Positions 1-14,200 of a stretch of 64,000 nt of DNA are shown here, piece by piece (positions within the stretch are counted from its first letter, which is position 1; every line of letters starts with the position of its first letter). The DNA is taken from the NCBI GenBank assembly GCA_033239005.1, contig BSQZ01000002.1, positions 3,009,501 through 3,073,500 of the forward strand, in the 5' to 3' direction. Made by a program: the position numbers and the translations under genes. The DNA is from Lamellibrachia satsuma. Its lineage: Eukaryota > Annelida > Polychaeta > Sabellida > Siboglinidae. The notes under the pieces were generated by a model. The model was not told the DNA's origin. It searched no databases and saw nothing but the letters and a program-made list of their open reading frames with translations.

Positions 1-296
1 AAAGCGCTGGGGCATAACCTCAGGCGGAGCTGCTTCGCCTTCGGTGTGAATTCTTTTGCGAACTCAAGTGATTCATCATGGGCCTTTATGAAATTGAACC
101 GTAAGCATGACTTTATAACATTTCAGCCGCTACGGCAACTTCTTGGGTGTCAGTCTTGTGACATTTCTCGGCACCGCAAACGATGGCGATAAACCAGGTT
201 AACGATAGCGCTGCTGTCTCCGTGGCTGTGATTGTGTGTCACTCACTCAGTCACTGACACTGTCACTTGTCATGTCAGTGCCAGTGAAATGACCGT
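1..296 (+). other. TMEM181: Candidate 5' UTR and first coding exon of TMEM181
   Basis: A strong donor (GTAAGT at 297-302) ends this segment. An ATG at 289 followed by ACC GT leaves two bases that join in phase to the exon at 2551, so the protein would begin M-T-V-S-V-Q before the conserved MRLYTLSKRHF. The reading frame is open for some distance upstream and then meets TGA, so 289 is a possible start. The conserved ATG at 2561 is in the same frame and is the alternative start. No promoter element was recognised. The intron that follows (297-2550) holds a transposase relic and AT microsatellites. This exon is inferred from phase and donor strength only. Confidence 0.45.
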
Positions 297-2144
297 GTAA
301 GTTATAGTAAGTTTTTTGGTCAGGAGCAGGTTGTAAGGGATCAGGAACAAGCTGTAGCTGGCTTGAAGCAGTCTGTAGGGCCTAGGCTAGGGGTCATGAG
401 CAGGTTGTAGGTGGTGGCCAGGAGATGAATATGCCCTGGTACTAGGTATGCTGATGCTAGTCCAAGATGCACAACCTATCGGGCAGCAAATTCTAGCATT
501 TTCACCAATTCCTAAGGTGCACCACACCACCACGGGCTAGGAATCGACAAGCTCAGATATCAGAGTTGTTAACTTTGTCCCCTTTCAAAATATATTAATT
601 GAAAAGGTGGCATTGAGAGGAAGAGATGGGGGGAGGGGGTTACAAAGAGGAGCAAAACGGAGAGGAGAGCAAGAGGTATGATGAAAGTCAGAGGACAACA
701 ATTAGTCGGAGAAAGACGAAAGCCCCAAGGAAGATTGATAGCCATGGGAGGGACAATAGTTATATGTAATTTTAACCAGAGGTGGCATACCAACACCAGG
801 GCCGCTCAGAATGTTGCAGATGTTAACGAAGTAGCACCATACTACTTTTGTATCTACTGTCAGGAGAAATACAGTGATTCACCATCAGAGGACTGGTTGC
901 AGTGTCAATCTTGTGCAGAGTGATATCATGAAGCGTGTGGCAGCGGCTTTAGTGGTGGTATATGTGACAGTTAGGCCAGCCTACCATGACTTAACCATGC
1001 AGCAACACTAAGAGACAGTATGGTACCTTTAATAATGATATTGTCCTGGCCAAAAGAACAAATGGAGCACCAAGTGGACAGTCTGTGTGTCTCATTCAGG
1101 ACTAAGACGTAGATTCCTAGTTCTGTATTGTTGAGTGAATTTACAATAAAGTGTAGACTTCGGCCTAGGCCTAAACAAGTTCAAACATTGTTGTTCCTGG
1201 GGGGTGTGTTTTGGCTCTGTTAAACTAACACAACATAATGATGGGGTGCATTTTGTGAACAGGGGTGCATGTTTTGTGAACAGTGTTCCCAAAACACCCA
1301 GTTTGCCCCAAAATAATTTGTCTCTGATAACTTTACTACAAAACATGGCATACATATGAAATGACCACCAATCAAACATAATTACAAGGTAAATCAGCTT
1401 TTCTTGTTTATGTGGCTATTAGCACGGTCTGTCTGGCTACAAAAGGCATCAAAGTTAAGGGGGTGCATCTTTTTGTTTAGGGAGTACTGCATCAAGTTTT
1501 ACACCACTGCCTTTATACAGAATCGCCATCAATCACTGTGTGTGACTGCTTTAACAATTGACTGTACAGTGAGTTCCAGCCTTTATTATGTCCTGCTGCT
1601 GAATACAACAGTCGTTACATGTATTGGCTAACAATTTCAGCAACTTTCATTGTGTGGCAGAATTGACATCCACTGATTTCAAAGAGCCAAATGCTACCAA
1701 CTATAGCTGACATGATGCTATGAGCTTTCAATTGTAGCCCATAGCTGTATTATGTAAGATGTAACATGTGTATTGGTAGTCAATAGTACAGTCAGTAATA
1801 CTTTGAAACATCTATGTGAGTTGCATGCTATTGATTCTGTATAGTCTATAAACCGTTACACAGTAAGGTTATTATTAGATAATACACTGGCCCAAGACAG
1901 TTGTGTGAAGCGACTGTTCAGTATTTGGTTTGAGTTCATCTGTTTTGATTCTTCTGTATTAAAGCGCTGTTTTAGCAGAATAAAGCTAATAATTCTTATC
2001 ACATGAACAGTTATAACTTATCATCATCTGTAGAAAATATGTCTTTCTAAAAGGGTGCTCTAAATATGTTATCAAAAGATGGCAACACAATATGATCTAT
2101 TAAAAAAAACGTAAATGTTGTTGACCAACATTAATCATGTTATG

Positions 2145-2199
<55 letters not shown>

Positions 2200-2239
2200 A
2201 ATTTCTATAAATTTTGATAGGTGGTGTTATATAATAATA

Positions 2240-2270
<31 letters not shown>

Positions 2271-5200
2271 TTTATATAAATGATGTAATAAATGCAAAAT
2301 TATGTGCCTATAAATGCTGAGTATTATGTATCTCAGATTACTGTCTTTGGAACTACTAAGCTTCTATTAGCATGTGAGATGGTTTCCTGGCATGCTATTT
2401 CAGTCCTGATTCTGGCTTCCTGTCAGTTTGTGGCCTTTTATTTATAAATATATCAGTTTGTAATGTAAATGATTGCTTCCTCCTGTAGGCCAGTTTGCTT
2501 TGTCTTAATGCTTGTTTACATGAGCTAAACAAATGTTGTTGTTTTCACAGGTCGGTTCAGATGCGTCTCTACACGTTGAGCAAGCGTCACTTTGTGCTTG
2601 TCTTTGCCACATTCTTCCTATGTTTCGGGATCACTGTTCTCATAGGACTGACAGGTATGTGTCGGGAAAGTGATTAATGTCACACATCACTTAGGCGTAG
2701 TAATGCAATATCAATGTTTATGGTTATCCAGCCAATCCTGTCTAAAGTAGCCGATCATAGACGTTCTTACTAAATGACAAGGATAGCACCTCATTTATTT
2801 GCAACCGTGTTTAAATCCAACCACAAGAAAAATATATCTTTGCCAATCACTAGCTGTCAAAATATTGGAAATACCCCAAATTGATCCCATGAAATTGTGG
2901 GTGAAATCTTTGCAATTTTTGATTTGAAGTCCTGCTTACAGAACAATAACATCATGACAATAACCCAAGTAGGACACCGTGTGTGTTCACACTGGCATGG
3001 CAGTGAGCTACTGCACATTAAAAATAACACATATTTGACCAAGAAAATGCTCAAATGCCTACCAACCTTATAATATTTTTCTACAGTAAAAATAAAGAAA
3101 GAAAATCTTCCTGTAGACGCTAGATTGTGAGGGTGTGTAACAGTAAACACAGATGTTTCTTTACTAGGCCTTAAACGACTACTCAGTGTACATTGCCATC
3201 TGTCTACCTACACTCCAAACCCACGCAGACTTATTTATTCCATAATGCTATACTCTGTTGGGAATTATTCAGCCATGAAACAATTACACTAACTTCTCTC
3301 ATGTATTTAGAAGGGTACTGTTTTCTACCCCTTGGGAACCGGGTATAGAAACATGCCTTAGTTTGCTATAAATGGCAATTTGCCCTAGTCTGACCCCTAG
3401 AGCACTAAGCCAATTACGAACCCTGCTCTCTGACAATAACCTTTTCTTCTGTCTTGCGGTTTCCTGTATAGCCCCCCACCCCATCTCATACCCTCAATAC
3501 TTGATGTGGCAACCAATTAATGGCGAATACTGCAGTGCATGTCTCACTAGCATTATTCTGTGTAACAGCCTGGAAAATTATGCTGTCTTTTGGACCGTGA
3601 CATCGTCTTTTCAGCTCTGCAGTGGTACAGCACTAATAACCATGTGAAAAATTGTAAATTTTCATTGGAACCTAGTCAGTCTATGCTTTCCGTACTGATC
3701 CATGATAAAAATTAGGATTTTGGACAAATAGTAGATTTATATTGGAATCTAGTCTGCCTAAGCTTTCAATACTTATCAAAATCTGGATTTGTTTTGACGG
3801 CTGAGGAACTGCAATTTGTTTGGCTCATATGTCATTGTGCAGGTGCTCTTGGGTTATTGCTATGTCTTACGCCAGTAATACTGACTTCATAATGAACAAC
3901 AAATGACATGGTGAACAGATTTTAATACGAACATAACGATGGATGCTGACATACTCTTCTGGAACAGTGACTGGCCCCACAGGCCGACGTGATTAGCCAT
4001 GGCATTATAATACCATCTGGTGCCGTATAGAACAGTACAGACTTAACACTTCCCCCTTTTTAAATGTCTCAATTCCTCATGACCTAATCTGAGCTATTTC
4101 GAGACAAAAACCAAAATCCAGTTAAACATCGAAGCATCCAACTACTGTCTCTAGCACACGTAATCCTTAAGTTTCTCTGGAGCCCACAACGGCCTTCCGG
4201 CATAGGTTGTTATTTTAATAAGATGCATCGATGCTAATATAATGGTTATACATGTTTTCATATACACTGCAGCTAACTTACACCATGCCTTTGTATTGCA
4301 AATGGTGGATGTTCGACCAACCTCACCAGATGGCAGCACATATCGTTACATTCCTCTTCTCACTTCTATAAGGTTCTCTTGTGTTATCTTGACAGTATCT
4401 GGATACAATGCTTAACTAACTTAACGTATTGGCTCGAAACCTTAACTAACCGTTCATCAAGTATGTGTTCACATGCCCCTGTTTTCATAAATTGTTATCA
4501 TCACTGTAATGGGCTGAAAACTATATCGAATGCCAGTGGCTCGAATGCTTAAATAACCATTCGTCAAAGTACTTGTGTACATATCTTCACATAGAGTCTG
4601 CATTGTCACATCCATGCATTACAGTTCATATCGATGGTGGCCAACAACTACACAGCCGATCATGTAGTCATCACCGACTCCTTTCTTCCAGCTTCACATG
4701 CATTAGTCATAGGTCTAGCTACACCGTCCGGCATGTTCACTGGTCTCGTGTGCGTCACGGACTGGACATTCTCTTGATAATCAACTGGAACAGTGTCGGC
4801 TGGTGCGGCTTCTGGTTAACTTCCCTGAACTGTACACTCTGTACTGTACACCCTGTACTGTACACCCTGTACACCTCAGGGAAGTGTTATCTCCCCTGTA
4901 CTGTACACCCTGTACACCTCAGGTAAGTGTTATCTCCCCTGTACTGTACACCTGTACAGGAGTGACTGTAGACAATCCAACAGAACAGCAAGGACATACT
5001 TCTCAAATAGGCAGATGATAAATGTTTGACTGGATTCATCTGCCGTGACGACAACACCACGTATGAAGAAGGAGTGCAAAGACTAACTTCATGTTGTCGT
5101 GAAAACTATCCGCAGTTCAGTGTAAAGAAAACCAAAGAAATTGTAATTGACTTTAGAAGATATAAAAATCCACAACCACCACTGACTGTTAATGGCAGAA

Positions 5201-8200
5201 TTTTAGAGCATGCTATCACTTATAAATATCTGGGTGTGATTATAGATGAAACACTGAACTGGAATGAAAACACAGTATCTGTGTACAAGAAATGTAGACA
5301 TTTCTTTTGTATTGTTTTCTGTGCTACCATAACTCACTCTCAGCTGAAAACATGAACAGGCTAGAGCGTGTGATAAAACAAGCCGCCAAATCCTTCCATG
5401 TTACATCACTTCACAGCGTGCACTGTCATTACGTGACAAAGAAGACAGAAAATATCTTACGTGATGCAACACATCCACTGCACACCACATTCATTCCAGC
5501 GAGATCAGGCAGGCGGTATCTTCCATTTCTGCACGCACTGCCCATTACAGCAGATCTTTTGTACCATCCGCCATCAGGGCCCTGAACTCATGAGTGCTAA
5601 GTCACAGAGTGGTATGTGCGAACTATAGAACTATATACATACTCCTTGTCAAGGAGTCCTTGCCATAGTTTTTGGACCAATAAAGGTATTATTATTATTT
5701 CTCTGGTGTGTTGATTGGTGTACATCTTCTCTCGAACAACTGACTGATTGATGCAAGTCCGGTGCTCATTGGGCGCCATCTGAACACGAAATAGAAGAGG
5801 TGTTGTCATTGGGCATCGAAACATCAGTTTGACAGGGTAACACAGTGTCCAGTCGTGTCGCTCGGATTTGAGTAACTCTTGATCTGAGGCATTTCTTGAT
5901 GATTGGTTTGATGTAACAAATCTGTCTTTCGATAAAGCCACTTGATTGGGGATCTCGTGGACTTGGTATTGTGTGCTTGATGTTCCACTGTGAAAAAAAT
6001 CATCATATCAATGTAAGAACTGCTTCACATGGCACACATAGTATGCTGAAACTTACTTCTGTTGCTGTGATGACTGTATCAGCAGTAGTAGATGGCAGTT
6101 CTTTCATGACCAAATATCGACTGAAATAGTCTGAGATGATCAAGTTGTTGCAATCACCAATTTCCAAAATGCCTACTTTGATCCATGGTGCTCCAGGGCT
6201 CTCGTGCAAGATTATTAGTTCCTTCACTTGTCGAGGTTGAAGTTCCTGGTATAACTGGCAACTTGTGCAGATATTCTCAATATCCTTGTTGATGCGAGGC
6301 CAGAAAATGCTTTCACAGGTTTTCTCTATGCCTTGGTGTCCTTCGTGTAGTTGTGAGAGGATATCGCTTCGAAGCGGCTCAGGTATCAAAACTTGCGTTC
6401 CTTTGAAGATGACTCCATTTTCAACTTTCTGCTTTCTGTGACGTCCTTGATCAAGTACCCTTTAGGTTTTGATAACAGTTCTTTGCGCAACTACAGGAGT
6501 AGATACTATGATAATTTTGATCAATCTCTCATTCAGTTCATTCTTTTCAAATTTACCCTTTGTAGCCATTTCACGGAGTCTTCATACAAAGGTTATATTT
6601 CCCTTGGTTTTCTGGTACATATTACGTTGATCCTGTTGGTTGGGATGGTTTTCTCGATACAGCTGGTTGACTTGGCTTGGGTGGCTCTTGAAGTGTAAAC
6701 TCGTACCCAGAATAGTGTTCTTCTACAATTTCGCCCTCCCAGTGGCCCGGCATTCCCAACCTCATTTGTTCCGCATGATGTCTCCACACAGTGCCGTCTA
6801 CCAGCACCCGGTACAAGACTGGGCCCATTCTCTCCAGTACTATTCCCGGTAACCGCTTTGATCCACCTTGGTAATTTCGTAGCCATGCTTCTTCCGCAAC
6901 CTGTTAAGAAGTCAACCTCTTGGTCTCATTTTGAAGTAGTCGGGAGTTTACTATTTGCTTCACAGATGTAGCCTTGATTTCTCCCAAACAATAGCTGTGC
7001 CATACTGTGTCCACTTGGACAGAATCCCATGATGCAAAGTCAGCTCATCCTTACAACAGAGGTAAGGTGCAAAGTTTGGATGTTGTTCAGCACCTTCCAA
7101 CCTGACTCCACAACTGGCACAATGCGAGAGAGAAGTGCATCTCAGTTTGTTTCAGAAACACGCATAATACTACACCATCCCAAGAACGATCTCAACTGTC
7201 CAATGTTCTGAGGAGGTGGTAGGTCAGCCGTAGCCTTGACCTTCTTTGGAGACTGGTGAAGTCCCTCGGTAGATATAATATTGCCCAAGTACTCAACTGA
7301 GTTCTGCAGGAATGTGCAATTCTCCTTGTTAGCTTTCAGCCCACCTTCCTCCAGTCATCCCAGCACTTTGTCAAGTGTTTCGAGGTGTTCTTCTCGAGTT
7401 CTACAGGTGACAATGATGTCATCAAGATAGCACTGGACACCAGGGATGTCTTGCAGGACTTGGTCCATGGCTCTTGTCCATACAGCTGGTGCTGATGCCA
7501 CTCCATAAGGTAAGCGCTGATACTGGTACAACACACAATGAATACTGACAGTCACGCAAGGCTTGGACTGTTCTTCAACCGCCGTCTGAAGGTATGCCTG
7601 TCTCAAATCAATCACGCTGAATTGTTGACCACCAGAGAGATTGGCGTAGATCTCCTCAGTTCATGGAAGTGGATATTCATCCACGTCAATTTGAGGATTT
7701 ATGGTCACTTTAAAATCCCCACTCACTGTGGGCAACCCATTTAATGATGCTTCGAGCTTCAAATTGGTTTAACCCTCATTCCACTGTGGGCTTGCATTCC
7801 AAAGCGATGGGTCTTGCTTTCCAAAATCGAGGTTTCAGCTCCTCTTTCAGCTGAATCCGAGCCTTGATGTTTTTTAGTCATCCAATTTCATCAGAGAACA
7901 CAGCTGATCATCAGTTAGGCACATCTCACAAACCAGATTGTGTTTCTAGATGCATTAGGGGCCAGTTCAAATGGATGGAATACAACCACTCATGAACTAA
8001 TGTTAAATCTTTGAATTTTTCTTACAGAAGGTCTCTAAGCATGTTATCATCTCTTATGCCAGATACTAAACGGTCCCTGAGATGTTCGACTCGCGTTGCG
8101 TCACTGAATTTGCACTCGCTCACCATGTGCTTCAGCATTGCAACTTAATCAATGACAGATTCAAAAATCTTCCTAGATCGATTGTCAAACTAGTATCAAG

Positions 8201-11200
8201 CCACTAGAGCTGATTTCTCCAGCTTCGTGTGTTTTTGCATCCGGTCCACTATCACCACATAAGTTACTTCGGCATCTTTCTGCGTTGCCAGTACTAACAA
8301 GTCTTAACAGCTGGTACGTCTCCGTGGAGACTTTTGACAAAAGGATTGCCTTCTTTGTTTCACTGTCCATCAGCAAGTAGAAGTCTAAGCACCGTGATTA
8401 AACTTCAACACCTTTCCAAAGCTGAACGTTGTCCCAGCTTGTTTGCCCATTTTCGACTTTTAACGAAGCAGCACGTCAGCCACTTCACAGTAACTTATGT
8501 TTTTATCAACACTTTCAACTACTGTGAACCACAGACATACTCACGGTAGGCTTGGATCTACAGTCAGTTTGCGTACCGTCCTTGTCGCCAATTTGTTATG
8601 CCTTGTAACAATAAACTTGTAATATACTGACTTCATAGCGAACAACAAACATTGTGGTGAACAGATTTTAATATGAACAGATCAACGGACACAGACGTAC
8701 TCTTCTGTAACAATGATTGGCCCCATAGGCCCATGTGATTAGCCATTGCGTTATAACACTGTCTGATGTCATATAGAACCATACAGTTGTCTCTTATCCT
8801 GCCCCTTTTTGAGGCTCAATCTATGGAAGGACATCATCCTATTTGACTTATGGCAATTACTCTGAATTTGGTTATTTTGTGTATGATTGGTAAAAACACA
8901 GTGGAATTGACCATGTTTATATTTTAATAGCACTTTTTTTATAGCAATTTCCTTTAATTAATCGTACTGGATCATTGCTATTACATGAAAGAAACTACAA
9001 TTATGGCATAATTTCAAAAAGCAGAATAGATTACACAATTTAGCCTGGAATCAATTATAATTAAATAATTTAGCACAGCCCTGGTCAACACTGCTGTAAA
9101 CTTGACAGTTGAGTAGACTTACATACAAACTGCCAAACTATCAGCCATTTCCAGTTATCAATTGGAATTTGCACTGTGTTATGTCTGTGTCTAAATGTCT
9201 GTACATTTCTTCATTTTACCACAGGTCCAGCCATAACTGAAGGTTCACAAATAAACGCAACAACGTTGGTGCCAAAAGTTGAAGATCTCAGGGTAAGAGG
9301 TGTAATGTTTTGAAAGCCTAGATTTAGATATTGTGTATTGAAACTGTATGTCTGTTTCTTGTAGTTCCGCATTGCATCAGCTGCTGTTGTTAATAAGCCG
9401 TGCCCTCAATGACAATGGAGGCTGATTTGTATCACTATTTGAAGCATTAAAAGTGTCTAACACTATATTTAATAAGAATATAATTTATTATTGTTATGCA
9501 CTTGATGTGCCTCTAGTGATGTGGTGTGATGGAATGAACGTTTTGGGATAGAAAACAACGATGAAAGACTTATCTATACAGCCGCAGTATTTGTAAAGGT
9601 TTACCAATAATTTGTTTCATTCATTTACACTGATGATGCTGTCACATTAGCCAGGTGTTGAGCGGTGACTGGTGTTTCAGAAAGGTCCGTTTGTGCTGCA
9701 ATCACCACCGGTGTCAGCGTATCATCAACAGCTGTGGCTCGTTGCTAGGGTCGCCACAGATTACAACGGAGGTAGGCTTTGGTTTTCCCGGGAGACTCTT
9801 TGTTTCACCCTCTCTTGGTGGGAGTGCGTGTGACTCCCTACTTTAGAAGATGATAAATCCAGTATTAAACTCACTGATTGAAACGGTCCATCAATATATG
9901 CCTCCATCTTCAGTCGACTCACTCCTGTTTGTTCGAAAGTACCCATAAGCCCGGTGCAATGATACTGCTGTTGGATCCACTGGCTCACCTCTTGAATCCA
10001 GTGGTCGAGTAATATATTTCAGTACTAACGAACTAAAACACTAAGAAACTAATCCACGGTTCAGCACGTGGTTTTAAATTACAGGTTGAACGGAGGCACT
10101 CACTTCTGGTTGGTGCATCCAGTCCACTGTGTGGCGCCACTGTTCCTTGCGCATAGTGTACATATTGCCTCAAAGGAATGATTCGGGAACCAGATTAATG
10201 AATGCCATGCGTAACATTTGTTGAAAAAGTTCGGACCAAATTTGTCTGCAGACTCCCAAACATGAGCGGAGTGGTGGACCCCCAGCAGTTTCCCGTGAAA
10301 ATAAGTGCCTGCTCGTCTATTACATATCGGAATGTATTCTTGAAAGGCAAATTCATAAACTAAAGTTTTTCATAAATATGGTAAAAAAACTGTTATACGT
10401 TCACTCAAATATTCTCTTGTAAAACATAGGCCAGTTTAATTTAACAACTAATCGTATTAAGTTATTAGGAGCATTTATTTGCTATATTAAACACCTAGAT
10501 TAGCAACAGAAATGCTAGGTTAGCTTGTGCCAAAGATTGACAATGACTTTAAACACTTCCTTGCTCCCTTATGGGAAACAAATAAAGCCATTTAATCCTG
10601 GCAACTGCTAAAATGCTTTGACCTCAGAGGTCAATGAAATTCAGGGAACTGGAAGAGTTCTGGGAAACAATTCTAGGAACCCTGCACATATGGGCCCAGC
10701 TCCAAGAGTTTAATTTGTAAATTTGGCAAGGACACTTCAGGAAGATGTCACTGTCCTGCGGTTGAGATGTAGGGTGGTTTAGCAAGTTGAACCAATGGTA
10801 AAGCGTGTTGGGTATTTAAGCAAAAATAGCAGAAACACCATGGAGAGGAATTCCAGCAAATTCACTCTGATGTGTGTAAACATGCCAATTTTTAGGCATC
10901 CAAATTACCAGTAAGGGTGGTCCTGGTGAAGCATACTTGCTTTACTGTTCCAACTCAAAATTATTTGTTAGATTTTTTAGACATTAGGTGTGTATATATT
11001 TTTCAGTGATGTTTACATTCACGACTTTCTTATTGTCAACGCTGGCAATTATATTGCCACTATTTTGCCACCAAGTACTTATTGGTCAAGTGAGTACAAG
11101 TGTCAATCATACATCTCAACCTGGCAAGTACTCATTGGTCAAGTGAGTACAAGTGTCAATCATACATCTCAACCTGGCGAGTACTCATTGGTCAAGTGAG

Positions 11201-14200
11201 TACAAGTGTCAATCATACATCTCAACCTGGCAAGTACTCATTGGTCAAGTGAGTACAAGTGTCAATCATACATCTCAACCTGGCAAGTACTCATTGGTCA
11301 AGTGAGTACAAGTGTCAATCATACATCTCAACCTGGCAAGTACTCATTGGTCAAGTGAGTACAAGTGTCAATCATACATCTCAACCTGGCAAGTATTCAT
11401 TGGTCAAGTGAGTACAAGTGTCAATCATACATCTCAACCTGGCGAGCACAAAGAAAACCAACAGTTAAAACCCTTTACATTTACATCTGTGAGAAATGCC
11501 TCCCAGGACCATTGCGTGTGGTCCAGCAGATGGTGAGAGAGGGGTGTATCTTACTATCTGATGCACTTGCTAAATATTGAATGGGCATACTGAATATTAC
11601 GTAATCTAAGTAGAATCTCAGGTAGGCAGTCTGGCGATATAAACTTATATTTGCCATGTTATTTTGGTATTAGATATTCTGTGATTTACCTCCCCCACCC
11701 CGACATAACGTGGCACCACATTTATGGAATTATTTGAGTTGTAAATTTGTCTCTCAAGAATATGGATTCATTCAAACCAATGGACGCTGTAAACATACAT
11801 AAGAAAGTTGCAAGGATGCATATGGATGTCAGAGCCATCTTCTATGCGCTGCCCAAAATAAGTAAGCCCATTCACTGCCTGTGTTATTGGTCTATGCAAC
11901 AAGGAACCAGAAACATTTTTGTTTGGCCTAAACATTAGCAGTAGACCTTCATAATCAAACGTTAATACTTGTCACATGGGCAGGTGCGGATAACATGTAA
12001 TTCACTGCACGAAAGCCACAATGGTATGAACAGTGCTAGATGCATTGTTTGTGCATGAAGAGTTAAATGGCCAGTTTAGCAGACAAATTGGCTTCTTTGC
12101 CAAGTCGCTATTGGCCGTGGCAATAGCAGATACATGTTATGGAGCATGTAAATGTGATGTGAATGGAGACAATGTCCAGTCGCCATGAAACTGTCAGATC
12201 CCAAACTGTAAAATTGGTTTGCATCAGGGAGGGCGTCCAGCTGTAAAAAATTACTAAATCCAGTAAACAGAGGGTCATGGCAATCGAAGACCCGAGCTGC
12301 CACTCCCCAAAATAGAGAACTCTCAGTCAAAAGAAGATAATGTACGGTGGAACCTCACTATGAAGGTCACCCTGGGACTGGACAAAGTGACTTGAATAGC
12401 AAGGTGACTGTATTATCAGGAATAATGTCCTATACTTTGTTGTTATGGAAATAATTTGAGACTGTCCCAGGTTGTCCATAATGATGAGGTGGCTGTGTTA
12501 CTGAGGTGACCGTAAAAGTGAGGTTTGACTGTATTTATAGAAATAATTTGATTTGATTGTAGTCGACTACAATATGACATGATTACAGTTATGATTACAT
12601 TTTGATGTTTTACGATTACAATTAAACTTTTGCACAATATTATGGTCACGACCAAGCCTGGTCCTGCATCAGACTTACGTCTGCTGTCTTTGTAGAGGGC
12701 AAGTTTGAGCAGCCGTTTGATGTCGCCATTAAGATCCGTGGAATGCTTGAGGACAGCAGCAGTAAGATAGTCTACAGCAACATAGTGCACAATAGGAGTC
12801 GATTACTCCGGTGTAGTCAGGTAAGGTGCATTGTGTTGGTCGAGGTTAAACGTAGAAAATCTGATTGTTTTTATCGTAAAATATCATGTTATTTTGTATA
12901 AACTATATCAAGCAGCATACAGAGTTGCACTTGTGTTATTTGGCATGGCGGAAGTTCAGTTAGAATGCCGGACTGTCAATCAAGAGTTCAGTTAGAACGC
13001 CAGTCAGGAGTTCGGTTAGAATGCCGGACTGTCAGTCGAGAGACCCGGGTTTGGGTCCCCCGCTGCCATTTTGAAGCTTGGCCAATTTCATTCACCCCAC
13101 TTTTCCTCAGTTCAATGTATAAATGAGTATCTGCACTGGGATTCCAGTGATGGAGCTTTCTTGCAGCAGTTGCAGTGTGGCTGAATGCTTCAATAGTAGT
13201 TGTGATGGTGTTTGCATGAACAGTTCTGCTGGTGGCAAAGTGTAACGCGCTCTGAACAATGAACGTTGGTGGAACGCGGTATAAATTTAACATTTTGTTT
13301 TGTAGAAATGTGATGATCTAATGTTGCTTCATCTTGGCTTCCTCGACTACTCCCGATATGTCATCACAGTTCAGTTCAGCAAACTACAGAACATGCAGTA
13401 CAGCATCAGCGACATCAAGTTCTTTGTACGTACGACAGCTTTTCATGTCAGTGTGTTATTGTCAGGTATTAATTCTGAGGTATTGAATTTTTTTATTCTT
13501 GCATATTTGTGTATAAACTCGACTCTATGATTTATATTTTACTGTATACATTTTAATTATTTAAAACAAACCAGTGGATGGAGGTAATCGTAGAGGTTTC
13601 TTTGTGAACCTAATGGATATATTTCTGTTAACATATTTCCACAGTATTACTATTGCGATTCAAAATGTTGAATCCGTGAATGCTGATGCTGTTGCTCTGA
13701 TTGACGGTGAATAAATAAATAAAATTACTAAATAAAGTTAAAAAACATGTTTACGAACAGTAGCCCTTCTGACTTATTTTGCCAACCATCGTTACTATCA
13801 ATGGCTCAGACTATAACTATCAATAATTAAATTTACTCTCGATAGTATTGCATTATCACATTGACTATTGCGATCCAATGATAGTTTGGTGTGTTGTTTC
13901 AACCCTGCTTTGCACATATGTATTTATTACCTAATTCTTCTGACAATGTGTCACCAAATAAGCCCCCTTATGACGCATATTTAGCAAATACAGCAATCAC
14001 CATAAATGCTTGTACTGGTCAAAATAATAATATTTGTAATACCATTAGCAGTGACAGTTTTCTGATTGTGTTTGCAGTTCAAGACATACAATCCTGCCTT
14101 CACGCAGTTGGAAATCTGGTTCCGCTTCGTCTTCCTGCTTCTCACGTTTATCTCCACCGTACGTATGTCTATACTATAAAGTAGATAGATAACTTTCTGT

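Larger units (their letters stand above)
3858..8818 (-). mobile_element. Decayed Ty3/gypsy LTR retrotransposon
   Basis: Two direct repeats of 214 and 225 bp (3858-4071 and 8594-8818) share long stretches such as GGTGAACAGATTTTAATA and TGATTAGCCAT. They start TG and end CA, and enclose gag, reverse transcriptase and integrase pieces, all on the minus strand. Directly inside the right-hand (5') LTR the minus strand reads CATAACA then AATTGGCGACAAGGACGG, which is typical of a gypsy primer-binding region. The flanking 5-mers (GTTAT and ATCTA) do not match, so no target duplication survives. All reading frames are broken, and a LINE fragment sits inside at 5020-5697. The element occupies TMEM181 intron 3. 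Confidence 0.8.

Noticed and set aside
4573..5018. 117- and 71-codon frames rich in CTVHPV and YCTPCT
   Set aside because: They are produced by the GTACA-rich tandem repeat in the gypsy element.
9655..9988. Frames of 63 and 75 codons around 9.7 kb as independent genes
   Set aside because: They overlap TMEM181 exon 4 (9681-9771), which explains the coding signal in a different frame.
13005..13072. Functional tRNA-Asp gene
   Set aside because: The acceptor stem does not close properly, the B box is degenerate and the 5' half is triplicated; a SINE head fits better.
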